A stretch of 64,000 nt of DNA from positions 62,001 through 126,000 of the forward strand of contig JALSQX010000105.1 of NCBI GenBank assembly GCA_026985075.1, given 5' to 3'. Position 1 is the stretch's first letter, and each line of letters opens with the position of its first letter. Of the stretch, positions 52,383 through 60,900 are shown in pieces. The notes under the pieces were generated by a model. The model was not told the origin of the DNA, ran no database searches, and saw nothing but the letters and a program-made list of their open reading frames with translations. The stretch comes from Blastocatellia bacterium (lineage in GTDB: Bacteria > Acidobacteriota > Blastocatellia > HR10 > J050). The position numbers and the translations under genes were made by a program.

Positions 52383-53195
52383 TCATGCCGATTGAGCCTG
52401 TTGCGTCTCTTCCCAGGGTGGTGTCCATTCCGGGACGCGCAATCCCCAGGACTCGGCCAACGGTTTCACCTCGGCGATGAATGCCTGGCGGACTTCGTCG
52501 TTATCCCGACGTTTCAATCCGTACTTGCGGTAGATCTTATTCTTGGGGGAATTGGGGCGACCGAAGATATTCAACGTGCGCAGATACCATTTATTGAAGG
52601 CTTCCTGCGTCTCATCGTGGGTGGCGGGATCTTCGGCCAGACGCTTGACCCACACTTCTCCGTGGTGGACGTGCATCATCTCTTCCTTGAAGATGCCCTG
52701 AATGGTGCGCGCCCAGGGGCCGTAGCTGCTCTGTTTGGCATCCTCCAATTGATGGCCCGCTCCCCGGTCCATGCAGAAGTTGAACATAACAAAATCGGTC
52801 CAGGTCTCGATGGGGTAATAAAAGATATTCACGCGCTTATCCGGGGTCAGCCGTCCCGTACCCAGATCGGCACCGGGGTCATCGACGCGCAGAGCGAGAT
52901 TCTGAGATCGGATGTGCGCTTCGACGTCCACCCCGAGATCGGCCAATAACTTGTACATCGCTTTGGCATGCCGGACTTCGTCCTTGACGATCTGGGCTAC
53001 GATAAGTTTTTCGTTGATGGTGGGCGCCTTGATGATCCAGGGGACGTAGCCGTAGGCCCCGGACAGCTCCGAATCCGCCTGCATCAACATGAGATTGATG
53101 AGATGCTGGCGATACTCCTCGGTCATCTCTTCCGGCGATTCGATCGTCTCACCGGCTTCGATCTTCTGGAGCAACTCCTGTTCCGTTATTGGCAT
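52383..53195 (-). CDS. paaA: PaaA-like phenylacetyl-CoA epoxidase oxygenase subunit
   Basis: A 270-residue ferritin-like protein. The start EGIES-like ETIESPEEMTEEYRQHLI, then SELSGAYGYVPWIIKAPT (parallel to SEIVGMLPEGNWITRAPT in PaaA), KDEVRHAKAMYKLL (first ExxH) and FKEEMMHVHHGEVWV (second ExxH), align with PaaA. The family epoxidises phenylacetyl-CoA at C1-C2 in complex with PaaB and PaaC and with reductase PaaE. None of PaaB, C, D or E is in the window. It is about 40 residues shorter than E. coli PaaA. It is the first gene of a minus-strand transcript with a clear promoter. Thus it may use non-canonical partners. Confidence 0.85.
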   Translation of the reverse strand: MPITEQELLQKIEAGETIESPEEMTEEYRQHLINLMLMQADSELSGAYGYVPWIIKAPTINEKLIVAQIVKDEVRHAKAMYKLLADLGVDVEAHIRSQNLALRVDDPGADLGTGRLTPDKRVNIFYYPIETWTDFVMFNFCMDRGAGHQLEDAKQSSYGPWARTIQGIFKEEMMHVHHGEVWVKRLAEDPATHDETQEAFNKWYLRTLNIFGRPNSPKNKIYRKYGLKRRDNDEVRQAFIAEVKPLAESWGLRVPEWTPPWEETQQAQSA

Positions 53196-53223
53196 AGGCT
53201 CTCACTCTCTCATGAAGTACGAT

Positions 53224-53243
53224 TACTTAACGTTCGTTAAGTA
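53224..53243. promoter_or_regulatory. Palindromic operator at the PaaA-operon start site
   Basis: TACTTAACG-TT-CGTTAAGTA is a perfect 9-bp inverted repeat with a 2-base centre. It lies immediately downstream of the -10 of the minus-strand promoter, over or just after the expected start (about 53245), a position where a bound repressor would block transcription. The core AACG-NN-CGTT resembles, from memory, operators of TetR-type phenylacetate repressors. Confidence 0.7.
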
Positions 53244-53251
53244 CAACCTCG

Positions 53252-53281
53252 ATTCTAGCACAGGGAGAGAAAAGCTGTCAA
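53252..53281 (-). promoter_or_regulatory. Sigma-70 promoter of the PaaA-containing operon
   Basis: Read on the minus strand: consensus TTGACA (53281-53276), 18 bases, then TAGAAT (53257-53252). It points at the PaaA-like gene at 53195, with about 50 bases of leader. Confidence 0.8.
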
Positions 53282-53328
53282 CATTTTTTTGAGTTCCTTC
53301 AAGGGATGGGCGCGGGGGGCAATAATCC

Positions 53329-53367
53329 ACGTTGATCAACGATGAGTGTTTACCGAACGTTGATTAA
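53329..53367. promoter_or_regulatory. Direct repeat ACGTTGATYAA, candidate LysR binding sites
   Basis: ACGTTGATCAA (53329-53339, within the palindrome CGTTGATCAACG) and ACGTTGATTAA (53357-53367) are spaced 28 bases apart, between the two divergent promoters and just ahead of the lysR promoter. The position suits autoregulation and divergent control by the LysR protein. Confidence 0.45.
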
Positions 53368-53375
53368 AAATTTTC

Positions 53376-53404
53376 TTGACAGCGTGTCGGTTCATACTTA
53401 GAAT
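53376..53404 (+). promoter_or_regulatory. Sigma-70 promoter facing lysR
   Basis: Consensus TTGACA, 17 bases, TAGAAT. The sequence TTAGAATAGCGCC around the -10 recurs identically at the promoter at 55024-55052. Confidence 0.85.
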
Positions 53405-53877
53405 AGCGCCATGATGAAGAGATCGCTACCAGACGGTGGTGACCATCCGGCTGGTCGCATTCGGGTGCGGCCCTGGCCCGTGGCCGGGGAGCGGTGTCGT
53501 GCCCGGAGGAGGGGTCCTATGAATCGAGTGACGTTGGCGTTTATCGTGGCTTGGGGAGCTGGCCCCCGCCCATCATTTCCGGTCGGCTGGAGGAGGAAGC
53601 TCCTCGCGAGGCATCGAGCGCACTTCAACGCACCGGTCGGTCGCCGGACCGGATGTTTCACCAATGTGCTGACTCACGGCGTGATCAGTGATAAGACGTT
53701 TCTTTCCCTTTCCCTGTTAGGCATCCTCTCGGTATTCTTCCTAAGCATTCGCATTATTCACCTACGATAATCGGCGCCATTCGCTGCACCGTCCCACACA
53801 TCTGAGGCGTGGTCAGAGTGCAGCCTGTGGGAGGCACCATCGGGCCATACCCTCATCGTTCGGGAGGTAAAGGATTT
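53405..53877 (+). other. Long lysR leader region
   Basis: About 470 bases separate the promoter start (near 53411) from the lysR ATG. The only coding candidate is a short frame with a good ribosome binding site (53519-53770). An ATG lies at the predicted start itself (53411), so leaderless translation of a longer 119-residue version is conceivable. No riboswitch or tRNA-like fold was recognised. Confidence 0.4.
53519..53770 (+). CDS. Small ORF of unknown function in the lysR leader
   Basis: An 83-residue frame whose ATG is preceded by GGAGGAGGGG at good spacing. It begins MNRVTLAFIVAWG and ends with a hydrophobic stretch (FLSLSLLGILSVFFLSIRII) resembling a membrane segment. The middle is Arg-rich and without recognisable family features. 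It could be a real small membrane protein or a leader peptide, or simply a chance frame. The same frame continues upstream to ATG 53411, at the predicted transcription start. Confidence 0.3.
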   Translation: MNRVTLAFIVAWGAGPRPSFPVGWRRKLLARHRAHFNAPVGRRTGCFTNVLTHGVISDKTFLSLSLLGILSVFFLSIRIIHLR

Positions 53878-54828
53878 ATGGATTTCAAACAACTGGAGAT
53901 GTTCGTCGCCGTGGTTGAAGAGGGAAACTTCACCAAGGCGGCCGAGCGCGTCTTTCGCACTCAGTCGGCGGTGAGCATCGCTCTGCTGAAACTGGAGAAG
54001 GAGATGGGCTCGCCGCTACTCGATCGCTCGAATCGAAACAGCTACGTCCTCACCGAAGCGGGACGACTTCTGTTCGATTATGCCAGGCGGCTTCTCAAAC
54101 TTCGCGACGAGGCCTTGGCCGATTTACAGGCGATACAGAGCATCAGGCGGGGTCAAGTTCGCATCGGCGTCCACGGCGTGGAGGGCCTGCACGTATTGCC
54201 GCCGGTTCTTCGAGCCGTCAACGAGCTCTATCCGGGCATCAAGGTCGAGGTATCCCGAAAATCGTGGGCCGATATGGTTCGCGATCTCCGAGCAGGGAGT
54301 CTGACGTTCGCCATATCGTCGTTCCTGCCTCAGGAGAATGGTCTCACGGCGACAGTGCTCAGTCACGGTGATGTCGTGCTCATCGTGAGTCCAGGACACC
54401 GGCTGACGCGACAATCGGATGTTCATCTTCGTGATCTCAGCACCGAGTCATTCATTGCGTACAACCGAGGCTCCGACTGGTACCAGCGAGTGGTGGACGC
54501 CTTCGACCGATCTCAAGTCCGGCTCAATGTGATTGTGGCCATCGATGATTTGGGAGCGATCAAAAAGCTGGTCAGCGCGAACCTGGGGATCGCTTTCGTC
54601 CCCCGCGCTTGCGTGGAGGATGAGCTCGCCCACGACGAGTTGGTCGCTCTTCCGGTGAGAGGCATCGATAGCGAATACACGCTGTGGTTAGTCCATCACC
54701 ATATCGATTCGGAGGCCGGTCGGGCTTTCCTGCGGGCGGTGAAGCAGTTTCGTGACGATCGCATCGAGCGACGGGTTCATCGCGGGATGTTGCGATTTCA
54801 CCAGCGGAGCGGAGGGGTTCGAGTATGA
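53878..54828 (+). CDS. LysR-family transcriptional regulator
   Basis: A 316-residue protein with a typical LysR N-terminus MDFKQLEMFVAVVEEGNFTKAAERVFRTQSAVSIAL, a winged helix-turn-helix at about residues 17-40, and a periplasmic-binding-protein-like effector domain. I chose ATG 53878 because GGGAGGTAAAGGATTT precedes it and the LysR alignment starts here; the track's longer frame adds 23 unrelated residues. It is divergent from the PaaA-containing operon and probably controls it. The inducer is unknown; an aromatic acid or its CoA ester would be expected. Confidence 0.92.
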   Translation: MDFKQLEMFVAVVEEGNFTKAAERVFRTQSAVSIALLKLEKEMGSPLLDRSNRNSYVLTEAGRLLFDYARRLLKLRDEALADLQAIQSIRRGQVRIGVHGVEGLHVLPPVLRAVNELYPGIKVEVSRKSWADMVRDLRAGSLTFAISSFLPQENGLTATVLSHGDVVLIVSPGHRLTRQSDVHLRDLSTESFIAYNRGSDWYQRVVDAFDRSQVRLNVIVAIDDLGAIKKLVSANLGIAFVPRACVEDELAHDELVALPVRGIDSEYTLWLVHHHIDSEAGRAFLRAVKQFRDDRIERRVHRGMLRFHQRSGGVRV

Positions 54829-55486
54829 GGCAGTGGGGGTGGCTGAACCACAACGAGCCCGGCGTCGAGCGAGTGACTCTGATGAGGTCACCCGGGACCC
54901 TCAGGGGGACTATCGCGTGGAGTTCTGCGCTTCAATATGACGTCCATGCCGAGCGATCGGCAATCAAAACGTCCGTTCCGAAGGCCACTCTTTCGCCGGA
55001 ATCAGGCCTGTCCAACGTTTTTGTTGACAGGGTGAGCCAAGCCATTTAGAATAGCGCCAGAGGAGTAGGGGGAGGAGCTATTCGGTGAACACCGTAGGCC
55101 AATGGGTGGAATAGCGACGTTGAGACTGATCCCCGAAGTGAGACGAAACAGCTCGTTGGCGTGGTGATGGATGCGGATCCCAGATGGGGTGAATCTTCAC
55201 GGGCTCACGAGGTCCGACTCGACGCCTGAGAGGCGTCTTCCTCGGGAGGCGCTGAAAGGAGCGGGAGAAGCCTCGGATCGAGGCGGCGAAAGGAACGCTT
55301 GATGGACCGGACTGATCGGAGGACATCCCTCTACGGCTGTAGCATCGTCCGCGCCTCGCCAGTATTGGTCGAGGAATCGCTCTTGGTGGCTCACCGAGGC
55401 GGGCGATCACGCCGGCGGCGAGGCTTGAAAGGGGGACGGCAAGCCCGCTCCAATCCCTCAGGTGAGAGGTAGAGAGGGAGGTCGCC
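54829..55486 (+). other. Intergenic region with promoter and long leader
   Basis: The 658 bases between lysR and the sigma-54 activator contain a consensus promoter (55024-55052) and a leader of about 430 bases. I found no convincing gene. The part before 55024 is probably the tail of the lysR transcript; no clear terminator hairpin with T-run was seen in it. Confidence 0.5.
55024..55052 (+). promoter_or_regulatory. Sigma-70 promoter of the sigma-54 activator gene
   Basis: TTGACA, 17 bases, TAGAAT, followed by the same AGCGCC as in the lysR promoter. AACGTT lies just upstream (CCAACGTTTTTG), as it does upstream of the lysR promoter (CGAACGTTGATT). Confidence 0.85.
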
Positions 55487-57529
55487 ATGATGGAGAAATT
55501 TCAGATCGAGGCTCCGACGACGATCGCCAAGATTCGTCACGAACTGGACGCCGAATGGAACAATTATGTGATCAAAGGGATCGAACCGCGGAAGATTCGC
55601 CCTCAAATTCTGAAATCCTGGCATCGCTGTCACGATCTCTATCAGATCGATCCCGCCCTGCGGAAGAGCCCGGTACGGCTCAGCCCGGAAGAACTACAAG
55701 TTCGACGGGCGCGGAATGAAGCCCTGCACGCCGGACGCGCCTTCTTTGAGGAGTTGACGCGCATATTGGCCGACACCGGGCACGTGCTGGCCTTGTTCGA
55801 TGCTGATGGATGGATGTTGGAGCGCGATGGTGATCCTGCGCTCAGCGAGCCGCTGGAAGAGATCAATTTCGTTCCTGGAGCCAACTGGAAGGAGGAGTTC
55901 GTGGGCAATAATGGACCGGGGACGGCGTTGGCCGAGAAGCGACCGGTGCAAATTTACAGCTCAGAGCACTACGTGGAAGCCTGGCATCCGTGGGTCTGTT
56001 CTGGCGCGCCCATCCTCGACCCCGTCTCGCACGAACCCCTGGCCGTCCTCGATGCGACCGGTTATAAGGAGACGGTCCATCCGCACACCCTTTTGGTCGT
56101 GGCCGCGGCGGCCCGGGCTATTGAACGGGAGATCGGGCGGCTGCAGGTGCTCAAGGATCAGCAGATCCTCCATCATTATCTCAATCTGGCCGCCGGTCGG
56201 CTCTCTGACGGGTTGTTGGCCGTTGATCATCGGGGAAGAGTATTGCAGGTGAATCCGGCAGCGGCGCGCATCCTGCAGTTGAAGGGGGAGCTCAATACCT
56301 TGGATGCCTGCCCACCGCTGAGACAGGTTTTGCTCCCGGCCCTCTATCAATCGCGCCCTCAGGAGGCGCCTCAGGAGCGAGAGATCTACTGTCCTCAACT
56401 CGATCGCTATCTCATGACGGTGACTTTCCCAATCGTACAGGAGGGGCAAACGATCGGAGCGATCGTCTTGATTCCCGATCGAGAGAGACGCCCGCGGAAG
56501 GCGGCGGCCGATGATGCCGTTCGGCCATCGGTCCGGCGGGCGGGCATCAAGCGGGCGGGCGTCAAGTATGCCTTTGACGATATCCTGGGAGAGTCACCGG
56601 GCATCAAACAGGCGCTGAAGCTGGCGCGCCTGGCGGCGGGCAATAACCTCCCGGTTCTGATCACCGGAGACTCGGGAACCGGCAAGGAGATGATTGCTCA
56701 GGCCATTCACGCCGCCAGCGCGCGGGCGGGCGGGCCATTTGTGGCCATCAACTGTGGTTCGATTCCTCAGGAGTTGATTCAGTCCGAATTGTTCGGGTAT
56801 GAAGGAGGCGCCTTCACCGGAGCCCGGCGAGGAGGGAATCGAGGAAAATTCGAGGAGGCCCATGGGGGAACGATCTTTCTGGACGAAGTCAGTGAGTTAT
56901 CGGCCAGCGCGCAGGTGGCTCTGCTCCGCGTCCTTCAGGAAATGGAAGTCGTTCGACTGGGAGGGAGCGCGCCCACCACTGTCGACGTCCGCGTCATTGC
57001 CGCCACCAACAAGAACCTGCGTCGATTGGTCGAGGCGCGAACGTTTCGTCATGATCTCTACTATCGGTTGAATGTCCTGACGATCGAGTTACCCCCATTG
57101 CGGGAGCGTCGGGAGGACATTCCCATCCTCGCCGAGGCATTTTTGGAAGCGACAGCGGTTCAACTTGAGCGAGCGCCCCTCCGTCTCGGTCCAGAGGCTA
57201 TGGCGGCGCTCACCGCCTATCACTGGCCGGGCAATATTCGCGAGCTCAAGAACGTGATCCAACGAGCCGCCGCCCTGTGTGAGAGGCCCATCATTCGTCC
57301 TCAGGATTTGCCTCCCGAGGTGAGAGGAGCGACGCGCTCTCAGGAGTGGCGGCGATCCTCGAGTGCTTGGAATCGAGAGCGCGAGGACCTCCTCGACCTG
57401 TTGCGGAGGAACTCGGGAAACATCTCGGAGACGGCGCGCCAATTGGGGGTGTCGCGGATGACGCTCTACCGCAGGATGAAAAAGTATGCGATCTCCAAAT
57501 CGGAGATCTTCGGTGCGAGCCCGTCTTGA
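55487..57529 (+). CDS. AcoR-like sigma-54-dependent transcriptional activator
   Basis: A 680-residue enhancer-binding protein. Residues 1-about 215 resemble the AcoR N-terminal sensor (IRPQILKSWHRCHD, GPGTALAEKRPVQIYSSEHY), followed by a PAS-like segment at about 225-330 (DGLLAVDHRGRVLQVNPAA). The AAA+ domain spans about 365-590, with Walker A GDSGTGKE at 394-401, GAFTGA at 441-446 (the sigma-54 contact loop) and Walker B TIFLDEV near 462. A Fis-type helix-turn-helix closes the protein (NISETARQLGVSRMTLYRRMKKY). GGGAGGTCGCC precedes ATG ATG. A sigma-54 promoter and repeated TGTCAC elements lie right after this gene, so it very probably activates the downstream receptor-qhpA transcript. Confidence 0.93.
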   Translation: MMEKFQIEAPTTIAKIRHELDAEWNNYVIKGIEPRKIRPQILKSWHRCHDLYQIDPALRKSPVRLSPEELQVRRARNEALHAGRAFFEELTRILADTGHVLALFDADGWMLERDGDPALSEPLEEINFVPGANWKEEFVGNNGPGTALAEKRPVQIYSSEHYVEAWHPWVCSGAPILDPVSHEPLAVLDATGYKETVHPHTLLVVAAAARAIEREIGRLQVLKDQQILHHYLNLAAGRLSDGLLAVDHRGRVLQVNPAAARILQLKGELNTLDACPPLRQVLLPALYQSRPQEAPQEREIYCPQLDRYLMTVTFPIVQEGQTIGAIVLIPDRERRPRKAAADDAVRPSVRRAGIKRAGVKYAFDDILGESPGIKQALKLARLAAGNNLPVLITGDSGTGKEMIAQAIHAASARAGGPFVAINCGSIPQELIQSELFGYEGGAFTGARRGGNRGKFEEAHGGTIFLDEVSELSASAQVALLRVLQEMEVVRLGGSAPTTVDVRVIAATNKNLRRLVEARTFRHDLYYRLNVLTIELPPLRERREDIPILAEAFLEATAVQLERAPLRLGPEAMAALTAYHWPGNIRELKNVIQRAAALCERPIIRPQDLPPEVRGATRSQEWRRSSSAWNREREDLLDLLRRNSGNISETARQLGVSRMTLYRRMKKYAISKSEIFGASPS

Positions 57530-57539
57530 TCGATTCAGG

Positions 57540-57590
57540 TGTCACACTGCCGGTGACAAATGTCACGCGACATCTGTCACCACTGTGACA
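57540..57590. promoter_or_regulatory. TGTCAC/GTGACA activator-site array
   Basis: Five hexamers in 51 bases: TGTCAC-N7-GTGACA (57540-57558), TGTCAC (57561-57566) and TGTCAC-CACT-GTGACA (57575-57590). The array lies 100-150 bases before the sigma-54 promoter, the normal distance for enhancer sites, and next to the activator gene. Confidence 0.75.
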
Positions 57591-57690
57591 GGTTGGCGGT
57601 GCGGGCATGGCGCCCGGGAGAGGGGGCGAGGCTCCCGCAGGCTCGCCACGCTCAACAACTTACTTCAGCTCGAGGGTCCCAGGCCACTTT

Positions 57691-57706
57691 CGGCACGACG
57701 CTTGCA
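57691..57706 (+). promoter_or_regulatory. Sigma-54 promoter of receptor 3 operon
   Basis: CGGCACG-ACGC-TTGCA matches the -24/-12 consensus TGGCACG-N4-TTGCA with one change; the invariant GG and GC are present at correct spacing. Transcription should begin near 57717. Confidence 0.75.
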
Positions 57707-57907
57707 AGGAAAGAAAGGGCGCAAAGTGACTCGAGGGAGCGTTGTAGGAAGTGAGCGAGACAGGGAAGGTCATGCGAGGATGATCTCGTGGACGCGAACT
57801 CAGCAGGGCTCATCGATGACAATCGGATGATGACGGACCTCTTGGATGAGAGCATAGAGACCGGGATGAGCGCGTCATCTCGGCGAGCCATGATTGGGGA
57901 GGAAGCT

Positions 57908-60900
57908 ATGAAAAGAAATGGTCTGATTATCACGCTGATGGTGGGAATGCTCATCATTCTGGCGTCTCCGGTTCCGTCCGCCTACGGGCAGGTGGCCAAT
58001 GCGACGTTGGTCGGTACGGTGGTGGATCCCACCGGCGCGGTGATTCCTGAGGCCACCGTCACCGTGCGCAATGTCGCCACCAACGAGACGCGGACAACGA
58101 TGACGACGAGTGACGGGCTCTATCGCATTCCCAACCTGCTTCCGGGAACCTATACGGTTCGAGTCGAAAAAAGCGGATTCAAAACGAGCGTGACCTCCGA
58201 TGTCATTTTACACGTCGGTGAGACGACCCGGGTGGACGTCACGCTGCAAATTGGCGCTCTGGAAGAAGAAGTTGAGATCGTGGGTGGCGCGCCGCTGATG
58301 AATACCGAAGAGGGGCGCATCACGCACATCGTCGAATCCAGGCAGGTCGAAGAGCTTCCCTTGATCAAACGGAACATCTATCAGCTTCCGGTTCTCGAGC
58401 CGGGAACGACGCCGACGCGAATCCAGATACCGACCTATTATAGCAACTCGGTGTACCAGCTCGGCTTCATCGCTTACGGGAAGCGCATCCGTGGGACGAA
58501 CTTCCTGCTCGACGGGGCGCCCAATACGGACAACGGCCTCGGGGGGATTCCGGCCATCTCTCCCATTCTGGATGCCGTTCAGGAGTTCCAGGTCTCGACC
58601 AACAACTTCGATCGCGAGTATGGGCGGAATTACGGGGCCATCATTAACGTGGCGACGAAATCGGGCACCAACGAAGTGCATGGCTCGGCCTGGGAGTTTC
58701 ACCGCAATGCGGCGCTCAATGCGCGCAACTTTTTCGATCTGGAAAAACCGGTGCCCAACATTCAGAATCAGTTCGGCGTCAGTATCGGCGGGCCCATCAG
58801 AAAAGATGCCACGTTCTGGTTTTTCGCCTATGAAGGCTTCCGCGAGCGCCGGGGTATCACCCGCAAGGTTCAGATTGAGACGCCAGCCCTCCGTCAGTGG
58901 GTGGCGGCGAATCGTCCGGGAAGCGTAGCCGATTACTTGTTCCGGAACTTTCCCGGCCCGGATCCCATTCCCGGCACGGAGGTGGATTTGGGAACGCCGC
59001 AGCCGGGCGAGTTCGTTTTCGATCCCTGCGATCCCGACACGGGGAGTGGCTGCGATGGCATCCCAGACATTGGCGTGGGGATCGGTCAAGCGGTCAATGC
59101 CACCACCAACGATCAATATCTCATTCGGCTTGATCATAGTTTCAATCAAGGGAAAGACAAGCTCTTCGGTCGTTGGGTGGGATTCCATCCGCGCAATACT
59201 GGCGTGGGTGAACTGACCACCATTGGCGGCTTAGGCCGCATCCTGCGCGGATTTCGGCGGCCTCTGAGCGGTTTTGTCGGGAATCTGGCGGTGGGGCATG
59301 TTCATCTGTTCTCTTCCACGTTCGTGCATAATTTTCGATTCGGTTACCTGCGCAACCGGGCGACGACGCTGCCCTTTCCCGAGAATGTTCCTCTCATGCT
59401 GCTGGATGATTTCACCTTGGGGTTTGGAGCGGACTTCTTCATCCCCCTCGATTTCGAGGATAATGCGTTCAATTTCAAGGAGACGTTGATGATCACCCGC
59501 GGCGCTCATGGCATCAAACTGGGCGTGGAATACAATCATGATCTGGAGAACAGCACTTTCGATGCCGTGAGTCGGGGATTGTATGAGTTCTCCAGTTTGC
59601 TCGATTTCATCGACGACGAACCCTACTTGCAGTTTCAACATATCGATCCCATGACCGGACAGAGCATCATCGACAGTCCCAACCGCCGTCGTCATTTCCG
59701 CCGCCGCGATTTCGCCTGGTTCATTCAGGACGATTGGAAGGTGACCAGTAATTTCACGCTCAATCTGGGAATGCGATATCAATACTTCGGGGTGATCAAG
59801 GAGACGAACGGGAAACAGGCGGGGATTCACTTCGGGGAAGGGAGCACGTTCGCCGAGCGATTCGCCAATGCCACGTTCGGTCCCCGAGAGGAGATGTACA
59901 AGCCCGATCGCAACAATTTTGCCCCTTCGTTCGGGTTCGCCTGGGATCCCCGGGGAGCTGGCCAGTTCGTCGTCCGAGGAGGTTTCTCCATCAATTACGA
60001 TCGCATTCACTCGGATCTGCTCACCGAGCCGAGCCGATTCACTCCGCCCTTTGGAGCCTTCGCCGTGGCCGTGCCCATTGCCGGTATCTGTCAGGCGCCA
60101 ATCCCGTATTCGGTCGAAGATGTCATCAAGTTCCCGCCGACGCCGCATCCCGATTTCGCCGCTCCGTTGAGTCCTCGCGGGGGATTGAGTCTCTGTCGAT
60201 TCTCCCCCTTCTTCCTCGATCCCAACCTGCGAACGCCCTATGCCGAGGATTGGAACTTAACCTTCCAGGTCGCCCTGGCTCGAGACTGGGTTTTGGAATT
60301 GAGCTATGCGGGGAGTGCCGGCCACAAGCTCACCTATGCGGACGATCCCAATCGCTTCAATGGCGATCTGCTCGATGGGGTTGAGGATCGACTGAATCCC
60401 GATTTGCTCTGGGTGTCGTATATGACGACGGATACCGACTCGATCTACCATGGTGGAACGGTGCAGATCAAGAAGCGGTTCAGCCACGGGTATTTGATCC
60501 AGGCCAGCTACACGTTCGGCAAGGTGCTCAACTACCAGGATGATCCGTTCGCCGGAGACTTCATCGGCGCGGGCACCGGTTACTTTGGCTCCAACGATGT
60601 GACCAATCGAGCAGCGGAGCGAGGACGTTCCTCGTTCGATATTCGTCATCGATTCACCGCCAACTTCGTCTGGGAGATCGGCGCGTTTCGGAGTCACGGA
60701 CCGTTGTTCCGGGCCCTGTTGGGAGGATGGCAACTGAACGGCGTCATCTCCTACGAGACGGGACGTCCGTTCACCGTGTTCAACACGGCGTTCGCTCCGG
60801 TGGGCGATTATAACCTGGATGGCGGCGGAGGCACGCAGGCGACGTCTTACGATCGCCCCAATACTCCGGCTTTCGGAAATACCGTGGGTTGTCTCGGTCC

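Larger units (their letters stand above)
57530..57907 (+). other. Regulatory intergenic region upstream of receptor 3
   Basis: Contains the five-element TGTCAC array (57540-57590), a sigma-54 promoter (57691-57706) and a leader of roughly 190 bases. No separate gene was recognised; the ORF-track extension of the receptor to 57788 precedes its signal peptide and is probably leader. Confidence 0.6.

Noticed and set aside
58208-59188. 326-residue minus-strand ORF in receptor 3
   Set aside because: Shadow of the receptor reading frame; lacks start signals and motifs.
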